A DNA stretch of 64,000 nt from Streptomyces akebiae (GTDB lineage: Bacteria > Actinomycetota > Actinomycetes > Streptomycetales > Streptomycetaceae): contig NZ_CP080647.1 of NCBI RefSeq assembly GCF_019599145.1, forward strand, positions 4,588,001 through 4,652,000, in the 5' to 3' direction. Position numbers and translations under genes: made by a program. Positions 9,489-17,136 of this stretch are shown here, one piece after another. Numbering within the stretch: the first letter of the stretch is position 1; every line of letters begins with the position of its first letter. The notes under the pieces are model-generated. The model saw only the letters and a list, made by a program, of their open reading frames with translations. It did not search any database and had not been told where the DNA came from.

Positions 9489-10382
9489 TCAGCGGCGTTT
9501 GCGCAGGGCGCGGCTCACGATGATGGCCGAGGCCACGGCCAGGGCCGCCGCGGGGGCCGCCCAGCGGAGGGTGGCACTCGCGGAGACGGTTTCGGGAGCC
9601 GGGACCGGGGCGTACCGGCCGCGGGGCGGGGCGTGGTCGACCTCCTCCGCGCTGCGTCCGATCATCGTCCGGCGGGCGTGCGCGGCCTCGGCCGGCGGCT
9701 CGTCGTCGGCGACGTAGCCGCCCTCGCCGAAGGGGTCCGGTGCCGACGGCGGCACGTCGGCCTCGAAGAGGGAAGGGGCCGGCTCGTCCTCGGCGGAGGC
9801 CGGGGGCTCGTTCTTCGGGGGTGTCCGGGGCTCGTCGCGCTCGTCTCGGTCGGCGGTGTCCTCAGTGGGCCGGGGGCCTTCGGGTGGTGTCGCCGTGTCC
9901 GCGGCCGTCGGCCTCGGCTCGGGCTCGGAGGCGGGCTCAGGCTCGGAGGCGGGCTCGGGCTCGGGCTCGGCCGCCAGGTTCTCCGCGAACTTCTCCAGCA
10001 GGCGGGTGGCCGCCGAGGTCACCGGGTCCGGTGGGAGTTCGCTGATGCGGCCGGTGGCGCTGGCGGTGGCGGAGCAGGCCAGGGTGGTGCCCTCGGCGGC
10101 CGGGACGAGGCGGAGAGTGAGGGTGAGTTTCACGGTGCCGGAGCCTCGGACCTCGGCGGCGTCGCCCTCCACGGCGTAGGAGCCGTCCTCCCGGGGGGTC
10201 ACGCGCAGGGTGCCGCGGTAGGTGATGGTGTGCCCCGCGGCCCGTACCTTCAGGCGACCGGCGACGGGCGGCGTGCCCACGTCCTGCTGGAGCCCGGGGA
10301 CCGCTCGGGCCACCCGCTCGGGGTCGGACAGCGCCTCCCGGAGGCGGCCGACGGGAACCGGAACGAACACCTCATGCTCCAT
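9489..10382 (-). CDS. SRPBCC-domain protein with C-terminal membrane anchor
   Basis: 297 residues. Residues 1-150 form a START/SRPBCC lipid- or ligand-binding domain resembling the CO-dehydrogenase subunit G (CoxG) family: MEHEVFVPVPVGRLREALSD, VARAVPGLQ, and TLACSATASATGRISELP. A disordered acidic Pro/Glu linker with repeated EPEPAS units follows (about 155-185). The protein ends in a single hydrophobic helix (about 270-290) and the basic tail RALRKRR, which predicts a tail-anchored protein with the ligand domain in the cytoplasm. Actinobacterial homologues are uncharacterised. It is a member of the minus-strand series, 78 bases upstream of the epimerase gene. Confidence 0.75.
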   Translation of the reverse strand: MEHEVFVPVPVGRLREALSDPERVARAVPGLQQDVGTPPVAGRLKVRAAGHTITYRGTLRVTPREDGSYAVEGDAAEVRGSGTVKLTLTLRLVPAAEGTTLACSATASATGRISELPPDPVTSAATRLLEKFAENLAAEPEPEPASEPEPASEPEPRPTAADTATPPEGPRPTEDTADRDERDEPRTPPKNEPPASAEDEPAPSLFEADVPPSAPDPFGEGGYVADDEPPAEAAHARRTMIGRSAEEVDHAPPRGRYAPVPAPETVSASATLRWAAPAAALAVASAIIVSRALRKRR

Positions 10383-10530
10383 GGCAGTCGAGCCTACCCA
10401 CGAGGCCCCGCACCGCACCCGTACATACGCGTTATTGCTCGTGTTCCGCCCGCGCGGCCCCATGCGCCCCACCACGTCCCCTACGTCCTACGCCACACAC
10501 CGGACGCATGACACGCGCACGACCAACGCC

Positions 10531-12162
10531 TCAGCCCCCGTACCTCGGGTGCACCAGCGTCGACGGCGGCAGGTCCCGCACCCCGTCGGCGGCGGTGAGC
10601 CGGGTGGTCCCGGTGCCGAGGGCCAGGGGTGGGCGACGGTCGTCGGGGCGGGTCGCCAGGACGAAGCCCCAGTCGTAGGGGGCGCCGGAGGTGTGGGCCG
10701 TACGGTCGGGGCCGGTGACGAATCCGGGGTCGGCGGCGGTGACACGGTAGGGCGTGGTGCGCAGCCCGGCGGCGCGGACGGTTGCGTCGACCGTCCAGAA
10801 CACCCGCCGGCGGGACGCCACCGGCCCGGCGTGCACCACCATGCGGCCGTCGGCCGCCAGGACCTCGCGCGCCAGCCCGTAGAACTCCTGCGAGTAGAGC
10901 TTGGTGCTCGCCGTGATCCCGGGGTCGGGGAGGTCCGAGATCACGACGTCGTACGGCTCGGCCGGCCGGGCGGCGCGCAGCCAGGCGAAGGAGTCCTCCG
11001 TGTGGACGCGGACCCGCGCGTCGTCGTAGGCGTGGCTGTTGAGCGCGGAGAGTGCCGGGTCCGTGCGGGCCAGGCGCACCACGCCCGGGTCGATCTCGAC
11101 GATGTCCACCTGGCGTACGCCGTCGTGGCGGAGCACCTCACGGGCGGCGAGGCCGTCACCGCCGCCGAGGACGAGGACGCGGGCGTGCGGTCCGGCGTCC
11201 AGGGCGGGGTGGACGAGGGCGCGGTGATAGCGCTGTTCGTCGCTGCCACTGATCCGCAGCCGGCCGTCGAGGAAGAGGGAGAGCGGGCGGCCGTCCAGGC
11301 CGCCGGTGAGGACGACCTCCTGACGGCCGGTCTGCAACGCGACCCGCACGTCCTTGCCGTACACCGCGCGCCGGGCGGCGCGTTCGAAGTCGTCGACGTG
11401 CAGGGCGGCGGTGGCGAGGAGGCCGAGGACGGCGAGGTTGGTGACCAGCAGCAGCCAGCGGGCGCGGCGGCTCAGGTCGCGGTGGAACAGGCCGAGGACG
11501 AGCGCGCCGCCGACGAGGGCGTTGACCGTGCCGGTGAGCAGGGCACCGGTCAGCTGGCCCAGCCAGGGGAGGAGAAGGAAGGGGAAGGCGAGACCACCGA
11601 CGAGTGCGCCCACGTAGTCGGCCGCGAACAGGTCGGCGACCGCGCCGCCGGCGTCCTGGCGGCGGATGCGCTGGATCAGCTCCATCAGCAGCGGGACCTC
11701 GGCGCCGATGAGCAGGCCGATGGCCAGGGAGAAGGCGACGAGGAGATAGCGGGAGCCGCTCGCCCACATGCCGCCCCAGTCGCCGGTCCAGGCGAACGCC
11801 GCGTACAGCGCGAGGGCGCTGCAGCCGCCGACGAGGGCGAGGGCGGCCTCGATGGCGCCGAAACCGAGGGCCGCGCGGGGGCGGAGGCGTTTGGCGGCGA
11901 GGGAGCCGATGCCCATGGCGAAGACCATGACCGAGAGGACCACGGAGGCCTGGGTGACGGAGTCGCCGATCAAGTACGAGGCGAGGGCGACCAGTTCGAG
12001 TTCGTACACGAGTCCGCAGGCGGCGCAGACGAACACCCCGGCGAGGACGAGGAAGCGGCCGATTCCCGGGCGGACGGGGAGCCACGCCTGGGCACCCGGG
12101 CCGCCGTGGCCGCGCCAGGGGGGAGGGGCGCCGGGGGGTGCGGGGGCGTGCGGCTCGATCAC
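10531..12162 (-). CDS. Membrane-anchored spermidine synthase-like protein
   Basis: About 543 residues. The N-terminal half has seven to eight hydrophobic helices (for example [23 protein letters not shown]). The C-terminal half is a spermidine-synthase/class I methyltransferase-like domain with [29 protein letters not shown] and [10 protein letters not shown], the polyamine-synthase hallmarks. Such fusions are widespread in actinobacteria; whether they aminopropylate putrescine or another membrane-proximal substrate is not settled. The start is uncertain: GTG at 12162 is preferred because the conserved part begins there, but GTG at 12171 or 12279 would also be in frame. No clear ribosome site distinguishes them. 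Confidence 0.8.
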   Translation of the reverse strand: MIEPHAPAPPGAPPPWRGHGGPGAQAWLPVRPGIGRFLVLAGVFVCAACGLVYELELVALASYLIGDSVTQASVVLSVMVFAMGIGSLAAKRLRPRAALGFGAIEAALALVGGCSALALYAAFAWTGDWGGMWASGSRYLLVAFSLAIGLLIGAEVPLLMELIQRIRRQDAGGAVADLFAADYVGALVGGLAFPFLLLPWLGQLTGALLTGTVNALVGGALVLGLFHRDLSRRARWLLLVTNLAVLGLLATAALHVDDFERAARRAVYGKDVRVALQTGRQEVVLTGGLDGRPLSLFLDGRLRISGSDEQRYHRALVHPALDAGPHARVLVLGGGDGLAAREVLRHDGVRQVDIVEIDPGVVRLARTDPALSALNSHAYDDARVRVHTEDSFAWLRAARPAEPYDVVISDLPDPGITASTKLYSQEFYGLAREVLAADGRMVVHAGPVASRRRVFWTVDATVRAAGLRTTPYRVTAADPGFVTGPDRTAHTSGAPYDWGFVLATRPDDRRPPLALGTGTTRLTAADGVRDLPPSTLVHPRYGG

Positions 12163-12503
12163 TCCTGGCACGCTACCGTCACGGTCACGCTGCGCTGGGT
12201 CACCCACACGAGTGGTCTGCGACGCGTGGGCGGGTGCCTGATGGCTCGGGGGTTCGGGTGGTTGGGCGGGCACGGGCACGTCGTGGCGCCCGCGCAGCTC
12301 CTCGCGCCCCCGAGAAGCAGCATCGGGCGCCCCCCGCTTTCAGGCCCGCAGGACCGCTGTCCTTCAGGCCCGCAGGGCCTGGTCTTCTAAGGGGCGCGGG
12401 GAACTGCGCGAGAAGCCCCACCGACCCCGCACCCGCCCACACACCACAACCACCCCACCCCGCACCCACCCACCCACCCACCCAAAACCAAGTCACCCAC
12501 CCC
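12163..12503. other. Intergenic region with Streptomyces-type interspersed palindrome
   Basis: 341 bases without a convincing gene. At 12391-12419 is an imperfect inverted repeat (GGGGCGCGGGGAACTGCGCG through GCCCC) that closely resembles an element I know to recur between Streptomyces genes. Just before it, the 14-mer TTCAGGCCCGCAGG occurs twice, at 12339-12352 and 12363-12376. After it, 12420-12500 is a C/A-rich run of CACCC blocks. The palindrome may end transcription of the DUF2617 gene. Confidence 0.7.
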
Positions 12504-13031
12504 TCACAGCGCCACCGTCACCGGCACCCTCACCCCCACCCTCGTTCTGGTGGCCACCAGTTGCCCGTCCTGTGGATACGCGTGCCAGGTACGCCAGTGC
12601 ACCTGCCCCTCGTGGCGCTGCGCGAGCATCGCGGTGAACGCGTGCGGGCTGCCGGGGAAGACACCGGCCAGCCCATGGGGATGGTCGGAGACGAGCGCCA
12701 GGAGTTCCTGGGCACGTCCGGCGAAGGATCCCGGTGAGAGGACCTCGACCCGGGCGGCGAATTCGTACTCCCAATCACCCACACGTTTGGCCACTCCGAG
12801 CGGGAGCGGCGTGCTGGATCCCGGGATGCACGCGACCGTCTCCGAGCAGTGGCTGCCCCGCTCCTCCTCCAGGAGCACCTGGTGGGACGCGCCGAGCAGC
12901 CTCAACTGCATTTTCGCACCGGTGAGTTCGAGATCGAGCGTGGCGAGCGCGGGCAGCGGCTCACGCCCCAGGGCCCAGGCGAGGTCTGCCGCGCGCGTGT
13001 CGGTGTAGGCGGTGTTCAGGGTCGTGAGCAT
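12504..13031 (-). CDS. DUF2617 family protein
   Basis: 175 residues, recognised as DUF2617, an actinobacterial family of unknown function usually encoded beside this spermidine-synthase-like gene. It begins MLTTLNTAYTDTRAADLAWALG and contains LELTGAKMQLRLLGASHQV, HCSETVACIPG and a beta-rich second half ending in RVGVRVPVTVAL. No signal peptide or membrane helix is present. Cys residues around 62 and 68 (HCSETVAC) could form a metal or redox site, but this is only a guess. The ATG at 13031 is the only reasonable start. It is monocistronic, with an AT-richer promoter-like region about 180 bases upstream. Confidence 0.85.
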   Translation of the reverse strand: MLTTLNTAYTDTRAADLAWALGREPLPALATLDLELTGAKMQLRLLGASHQVLLEEERGSHCSETVACIPGSSTPLPLGVAKRVGDWEYEFAARVEVLSPGSFAGRAQELLALVSDHPHGLAGVFPGSPHAFTAMLAQRHEGQVHWRTWHAYPQDGQLVATRTRVGVRVPVTVAL

Positions 13032-13521
13032 GGATCGGCTCCGCAGCGACGCAAAGAGAAGAGGAGTGGGTCCGGCGCACCCCGGTCGGCACCGGGAGAT
13101 GTGGCCCGGTCAGCCAGGTCGGGTGAGGACGACGTCCCGGTCGGTCCGGTCAGCCAGGTCAGGCCTGCCGGGAGGGACGTCCGGGGGGCTGCGTTGGCGA
13201 TTTATAGGGAATCATGAACTGTGGCGCCACCACAGCGTTTTTACCCAACTTGACGTGCTTTCCATCCCCCCGAGGGCTGCCCAGCTCAACTGTTCAACCA
13301 GGCGTGCGCCCCGGCGACCGACGTGCTCCCCGCGCGCCCACCGAGCCGGGCGCGCGAACGTCGGGGAGCGCCTGCCGGACAACCGGGCCCACCCGGCGTA
13401 CTCAGGCGTGAAGCGTCACCACACCGCTGCGCCTGCCCCGTTTGCGGAGCTGCACACGCGAGCGCCCGCCGGGAAGTTCGTCCCGGCGGGCGCTCGTGTC
13501 GTGGAGCTCGGCTGCCCCGTG
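13032..13521. other. Intergenic region upstream of DUF2617 gene
   Basis: 490 bases with no credible gene. Around 13200-13260 the base composition drops in GC. An inverted repeat CTGTGG-N5-CCACAG at 13219-13235 is flanked by TTTATAGG on one side and GTTTTTACCC on the other. This is the best candidate for the DUF2617 promoter and a repressor site (minus strand TATAAA near 13200). The right end carries the terminator at 13460-13495. Confidence 0.5.
13460..13495 (-). terminator. Terminator of the Cys-rich protein genes
   Basis: A perfect 15-bp stem (GAGCGCCCGCCGGGA and complement) around loop AGTTCG lies 27 bases after the stop of the last of the three minus-strand Gly/Ser/Cys-rich genes. It is one of the strongest hairpins in the window. 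Confidence 0.85.
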
Positions 13522-13923
13522 TCAGCTGCCTCCACCGCATCCGCCCCCGCCGCCACCGCAGGAGGACCCGCCGCCGCAGGACGAGCCACTACTGCTGCCG
13601 CACGAGGACCCACTGCTACTGCCGCAGGACGAGCCACCACCGCCGGACGACGAACCGCGGTCGTCGTTCGACGAGGAGTGGGACGATCCCGAGTCGCCGA
13701 CGGCGGCCGCCCCGAGCACCCACCAGCTGCTGTCGGAGCCGCTGTGGTCGGAGCCGCTGTTGCCCCGGCCGCCGCGGTAAGCGCTGCCGCCCCGGCCCGA
13801 CGACTGACGGCGTCGTGCCGCCGTACGTGCCGCGTTCGCCCTGCCGCGGTTGACGGCCACGACGATCACCGTCACCACACAGACCATCACCAGGATGATG
13901 CCGATCACCGCGATCGCGTTCAT
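13522..13923 (-). CDS. Small membrane protein with Gly/Ser/Cys-rich tail (paralogue 1)
   Basis: 133 residues. One N-terminal hydrophobic helix (MNAIAVIGIILVMVCVVTVIVVAV) is followed by an Arg-rich stretch (RGRANAARTAARRRQ). The long tail is nearly all Gly, Ser and Cys: repeated SSCGSSSG units, then SSCGGGSSCGGGG and a final CGGGS. Topology by the positive-inside rule puts the tail in the cytoplasm. It is the largest and last of three tandem paralogues. The tail ending is almost identical in all three, which suggests recent duplication or gene conversion. The function is unknown to me. Cys-Gly tails also occur at the C-termini of TIGR04222-type actinobacterial membrane proteins, whose function is also unknown. 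Confidence 0.75.
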   Translation of the reverse strand: MNAIAVIGIILVMVCVVTVIVVAVNRGRANAARTAARRRQSSGRGGSAYRGGRGNSGSDHSGSDSSWWVLGAAAVGDSGSSHSSSNDDRGSSSGGGGSSCGSSSGSSCGSSSGSSCGGGSSCGGGGGGCGGGS

Positions 13924-13950
13924 GGCGTCACCCCTCCCCTCTGTTCCTGA

Positions 13951-14020
13951 GTCCCCCGAAGCGACCCCCCATGGGTGCCTCGCTCACTTGTGTGTCGCGG
14001 GGATGTCCCCGCCGACGACC
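13951..14020. repeat. 70-bp intergenic repeat, copy 1
   Basis: Matches 14316-14385 with only four mismatches in 70 positions. It lies in the leader of paralogue 1 (13522-13923). Both copies contain a CGGGGA-TG-TCCCCG type hairpin near the far end and the run GAAGCGACCCCCC. A shorter, more diverged version lies at about 14705-14755. Confidence 0.9.
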
Positions 14021-14059
14021 ACGACCCCGACCCCGACCACGCCCGCTCGAAGCGCGTGG

Positions 14060-14287
14060 TCAGCTGCCGCCGCCGCAGCCGCCGCCTCCGCCGCAGGAGG
14101 ACCCGCCTCCGCACGACGAGCCACTGCCGCTGCCGCACGAGGATCCGCTGGACGACGATCCCCCGGACGAGCCCCCGCCCGCCCACCAGCTGCCGCGCCG
14201 GCCGCGCCGCCTGGAACTCCTGACGACTCCGACGACGATGGCCACACCGATGACGCTGAGCACCAGGATGAAACCGACTTCCGCCAT
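14060..14287 (-). CDS. Small membrane protein with Gly/Ser/Cys-rich tail (paralogue 2)
   Basis: 75 residues with the same plan as its neighbours: hydrophobic helix (MAEVGFILVLSVIGVAIVVGVV), basic patch RSSRRRGRRG, a Trp pair, then a Gly/Ser/Cys tail ending SSCGGGGGCGGGS. Its leader carries the 70-bp repeat copy 2 and an inverted repeat GCTCAA-N7-TTGAGC (14386-14404). It sits 136 bases upstream of paralogue 1, so each gene probably has its own promoter. No catalytic motif is present; a metal-binding or disulfide-forming scaffold is conceivable. Confidence 0.72.
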   Translation of the reverse strand: MAEVGFILVLSVIGVAIVVGVVRSSRRRGRRGSWWAGGGSSGGSSSSGSSCGSGSGSSCGGGSSCGGGGGCGGGS

Positions 14288-14315
14288 GGCCCACCCTCCC
14301 CTCTTCCTTGCTTGT

Positions 14316-14385
14316 GTCCCCCGAAGCGACCCCCCGTGGGTGCCTCGCTCACTTGCGTGTGGCGGGGATGCCCCCGCCGACGACC
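14316..14385. repeat. 70-bp intergenic repeat, copy 2
   Basis: Partner of 13951-14020 (four mismatches). It lies immediately upstream of paralogue 2 (14060-14287), in the same position relative to the gene as copy 1, so gene plus leader was duplicated as a unit. Confidence 0.9.
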
Positions 14386-14418
14386 GCTCAAAGCCGAATT
14401 GAGCAAGTCCAGAGCTTG
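14386..14418 (-). promoter_or_regulatory. Conserved inverted-repeat block upstream of paralogue 2
   Basis: GCTCAA-agccgaa-TTGAGC (14386-14404) is a six-base inverted repeat with a seven-base spacer. The 33-base block including it recurs at 14762-14794 upstream of paralogue 3 with about four mismatches (there GTCAA-N7-TTGAG). The position upstream of two paralogues suggests a shared operator. Spacing and half-sites recall HAIR-like sites, but the sequence differs. Confidence 0.5.
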
Positions 14419-14470
14419 TCTCCCGCGCCGGTTGCCCGCGCGGCCGGCTGCCGCCGAACAGGACCGTCGC

Positions 14471-14683
14471 TCAGTCCCCTCCTCCGCCACCACCGCCGCA
14501 GGAGGAACCGCCGCCACAGGACGAGCCGCCCCCGCAGGACCACCACCCCCCGCCGCTGTGGGACGAGCCGCTGTCGTCCGACCAGCTGTGCGAGCGGCGA
14601 CGGCCCGGCCGCGAGCCCCGGCCCCCCGAGACCAGGCCGATCACGACGACCGCGCCCACGAAGAGGAAGAAGAAGATCTCCAT
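14471..14683 (-). CDS. Small membrane protein with Gly/Ser/Cys-rich tail (paralogue 3)
   Basis: 70 residues: hydrophobic start MEIFFFLFVGAVVVIGLVSG, basic segment RGSRPGRRRS, Trp-containing linker, then a tail of CGGGSSCGGGSSCGGGGGG. The gene begins with ATG at 14683, preceded by AGGTGCCG. An upstream extension in frame exists but runs through the conserved repeat block, so it is not believed. It is the first of the three minus-strand paralogues and is divergent from the aminotransferase gene at 14812. Its upstream region holds the second 33-base block (14762-14794). Confidence 0.7.
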   Translation of the reverse strand: MEIFFFLFVGAVVVIGLVSGGRGSRPGRRRSHSWSDDSGSSHSGGGWWSCGGGSSCGGGSSCGGGGGGGD

Positions 14684-14811
14684 CGCGGCACCTGCCTTTC
14701 GTTCCCCCGTGCAGACCCCCCGTGGGCCGTGCGTGACGTGGGGATGCCCTGGCGTGTCACCGGTCAAAGCCGAGTTGAGGAACTCCAGAGCTTGGGCGCA
14801 GGATGACGGCC

Positions 14812-16047
14812 ATGACCTCCAGCGCAAGCCCCGCCCGCACCCCTCGTCCGCCGCTCAACCGGCGGCTCGCCGAGTTCGGGACGACGATCTTCGCCGAGAT
14901 GTCGGCGCTCGCCCTGCAGACCGGGTCGATCAACCTCGGGCAGGGCTTCCCGGACACGGACGGCCCCGAGGAGATCCGCGAGGCGGCCGTACGGGCGCTG
15001 CGGGACGGCCGTGGCAACCAGTACCCGCCGGGTCCCGGCGTGCCCGAGCTGCGCGCCGCGATCGTCGACCACCAGCGGCGACGGTACGGACTGACATTCG
15101 ACCCCGACACCGAGGTGCTGGTCACCGCCGGTGCCACGGAGGCCATCGCGGCCGCACTGCTCGGGCTGCTGGAGCCGGGCGACGAGGTAGTCGCCCTGGA
15201 GCCGTACTACGACTCGTACGCTGCCTGCATCGCGATGGCGGGCGGGACGCGCGTACCGGTGACGCTGCGGCCGTCCGAGGGGTCCGGCGAGGGGGCGGGC
15301 GACGCGGGCGGGGACCGGCGGTTCCGGCTGGACCTCGACGAGCTGCGGGACGCCGTCACCGACCGGACGCGCCTGCTGCTGATCAACACGCCCCACAACC
15401 CGACCGGGACGGTCCTCAACCGCCAGGAGCTGACGGCGATCGCCGAGCTGGCGGTGGAGCGGGACCTGCTGGTGGTGACGGACGAGGTCTACGAGCACCT
15501 GGTCTTCGACGACGCCGAGCACCTGCCGCTGGCGTCGTTCCCGGGGATGCGGGAGCGGACGGTCACCATCGGGTCGGCGGGCAAGACGTTCTCGTTCACC
15601 GGGTGGAAGGTGGGCTGGGTGACGGCCGCGCCCGCGCTGGTGACGGCGGTGCGCTCGGCGAAGCAGTACCTCACCTATGTGGCGTCCGGGCCGTTCCAGT
15701 ACGCCGTCGCCGAGGCGCTCGCGCTGCCCGACAGCTACTTCGAGGCGTTTCGCGCGGACATGCTGGCCAAGCGCGACCTCCTGGCGACGGGGCTCTCGGA
15801 CGCCGGCTTCGAGGTGTACCGGACGGCGGGCACGTACTTCATCACCACCGACATCCGCCCCCTCGGCGAGACCGACGGCTTCGCCTTCTGCCGTGCGCTG
15901 CCGGAGCGGGCGGGCGTGGTGGCCATCCCCAACGCGGTCTTCTACGACCACCGCGAGCAGGGCGCCCCCTTTGTTCGCTTCGCGTTCTGCAAGCGGACAG
16001 GCGTGTTGGAGGAGGCGGCCTCCCGACTCAAGACGCTGGCCGCCTGA
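14812..16047 (+). CDS. Class I/II aminotransferase (phage TG1 target gene)
   Basis: 411 residues, fold-type I PLP aminotransferase of the aspartate/methionine/kynurenine subgroup. Markers are LGQGFPDTDGP, VTAGATEAIAAAL, LEPYYDSYAA, INTPHNPTG, VTDEVYEHLVFD and the PLP-lysine segment GSAGKTFSFTGWK (Lys258). The C-terminal Arg is in APFVRFAFCK. ATG 14812 is preferred over 14803 because AGGA lies eight bases before it. I recall that actinophage TG1 integrates in the homologous gene of other streptomycetes, within the stretch encoding this lysine motif (here about 15571-15612). A second copy of the gene's 3' end, starting exactly at a 63-base identical tract, is present at 20203. A dapC-like or aspartate aminotransferase role is usual; the substrate is not determinable here. 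Confidence 0.9.
   Translation: MTSSASPARTPRPPLNRRLAEFGTTIFAEMSALALQTGSINLGQGFPDTDGPEEIREAAVRALRDGRGNQYPPGPGVPELRAAIVDHQRRRYGLTFDPDTEVLVTAGATEAIAAALLGLLEPGDEVVALEPYYDSYAACIAMAGGTRVPVTLRPSEGSGEGAGDAGGDRRFRLDLDELRDAVTDRTRLLLINTPHNPTGTVLNRQELTAIAELAVERDLLVVTDEVYEHLVFDDAEHLPLASFPGMRERTVTIGSAGKTFSFTGWKVGWVTAAPALVTAVRSAKQYLTYVASGPFQYAVAEALALPDSYFEAFRADMLAKRDLLATGLSDAGFEVYRTAGTYFITTDIRPLGETDGFAFCRALPERAGVVAIPNAVFYDHREQGAPFVRFAFCKRTGVLEEAASRLKTLAA
15615..15677. repeat. 63-bp identical tract, left copy
   Basis: Inside the aminotransferase gene; identical base for base to 20203-20265. Downstream of the tract the two copies diverge to roughly 85% identity, and upstream of it there is no similarity. This is the geometry of a recombination junction that replaced or duplicated the 3' end of the gene. 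Confidence 0.9.
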
Positions 16048-16270
16048 CAGCCACAGACGTACCAGCGTATGTACGGGCCACACGGCCTGGTTGCTCCGAG
16101 CCGCCGCGCACCCGCACCCGACTGCCGCCTGGTCGAGTCGGGACACCGGTGCTCGGCAGTCATGTCACGCAACCCGCCTGTCGGCGTACACGCTTCCATC
16201 AGCGATCAACCGGCGCCGCCAGGCCCGCTGACAGCGCCCCCGGATCATGCAGGACAGGGGCAGCAACGAG

Positions 16271-16951
16271 TCATACCGGCCCCGAAGGGTACGAAGTCGA
16301 GCTGGGCTCTACGAAGAAGGTGATGTGCGGGCAGTAGCCCTCTTCGGCCAGCCAGGCGCGGGCCCGTCCGCGCTGTCGCTCATCGCGGAACCGGTGGTAC
16401 CGGCTCCAGGAGCGCTCGTCACCAGCGAGGACGTCCTTGAAGCGCCGGAAGGTACCCCGCCCGCCCATGGCGATCCGCAGCCTGTCGGCAAGGGCGACGT
16501 CCTCGACCTCTTCGATGAACAGCTCCATGTCCCGGTAACCGGCCCGGGATCCCGGGGCCGGCACGTACAGCCATCGCTCGGGATCGTCGTCCTCCTCAGC
16601 CTCGGGCCCAGGCCCCAGCTCATCGGTGAACGCAGGCCAGCACTCCCCGGTGGACAGATCGATCCGGCCACCGGACTCGGCCGGGTCGCCTTCCAGCAGC
16701 ATGGCGAGCATCTCCAGATCGACCGCGAGCGGGCGCAGGAGGGGCACCGCCGCGTCTCCCGTGGCCGCGCGCAACCGGTCCGCCAGCTCCTCATCGCCCC
16801 GGAAGCCGCGCTCCAGGAGCGCGCCGAGAAACAAGGCCGCCATCTCCGCAGTCCCCGGCAGGCCCTGCGCCGCGGCCCCGGCCACACCATCGCCGGCCAG
16901 CTGCAGCACCTCACGCACGGGTCCACGACGCAACGCCGCAAGCAACGCCAC
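16271..16951 (-). CDS. UPF0158 family protein
   Basis: 226 residues. Residues 80-215 match UPF0158: VDLEMLAMLLEGDPAESGG, DLSTGECWP, RWLYVPAPGSRAGYRDMELF, VEDVALADRL and GRGTFRRFKDVL, ending with RDERQRGRARAWL. The family is widespread and uncharacterised. The N-terminal 70 residues are helical and less conserved. The GTG at 16951 follows an in-frame TAG by only three codons, and the same frame upstream of that TAG again looks coding (GWGEDGLRALRGALHA). The gene may therefore be a truncated descendant of a longer one. It is inserted between the aminotransferase gene and its displaced 3' end, so it is cargo of that island. Confidence 0.7.
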   Translation of the reverse strand: MALLAALRRGPVREVLQLAGDGVAGAAAQGLPGTAEMAALFLGALLERGFRGDEELADRLRAATGDAAVPLLRPLAVDLEMLAMLLEGDPAESGGRIDLSTGECWPAFTDELGPGPEAEEDDDPERWLYVPAPGSRAGYRDMELFIEEVEDVALADRLRIAMGGRGTFRRFKDVLAGDERSWSRYHRFRDERQRGRARAWLAEEGYCPHITFFVEPSSTSYPSGPV

Positions 16952-17136
16952 TCCGTCCTACGCGTGGAGCGCGCCACGCAGGGCCCGCAGCCCGTCCTCG
17001 CCCCATCCCTCATCCACGACCCCGACGGTAACGCGCCACCGAGAAGTACGACGCCGGGACCCATCGGTTTCCCTCCGCCCGGCTCCGTGCCAGTGCCGGC
17101 GCACCCGGCACCTGGGGGGCAGGCGGTGTTGCCCGG

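Noticed and set aside
10222..12390. Long plus-strand open frame opposite the spermidine-synthase-like gene
   Set aside because: Composition is Gly/Ala/Val/Arg/Glu-biased with no motif, and the minus-strand frame has clear polyamine-synthase motifs.
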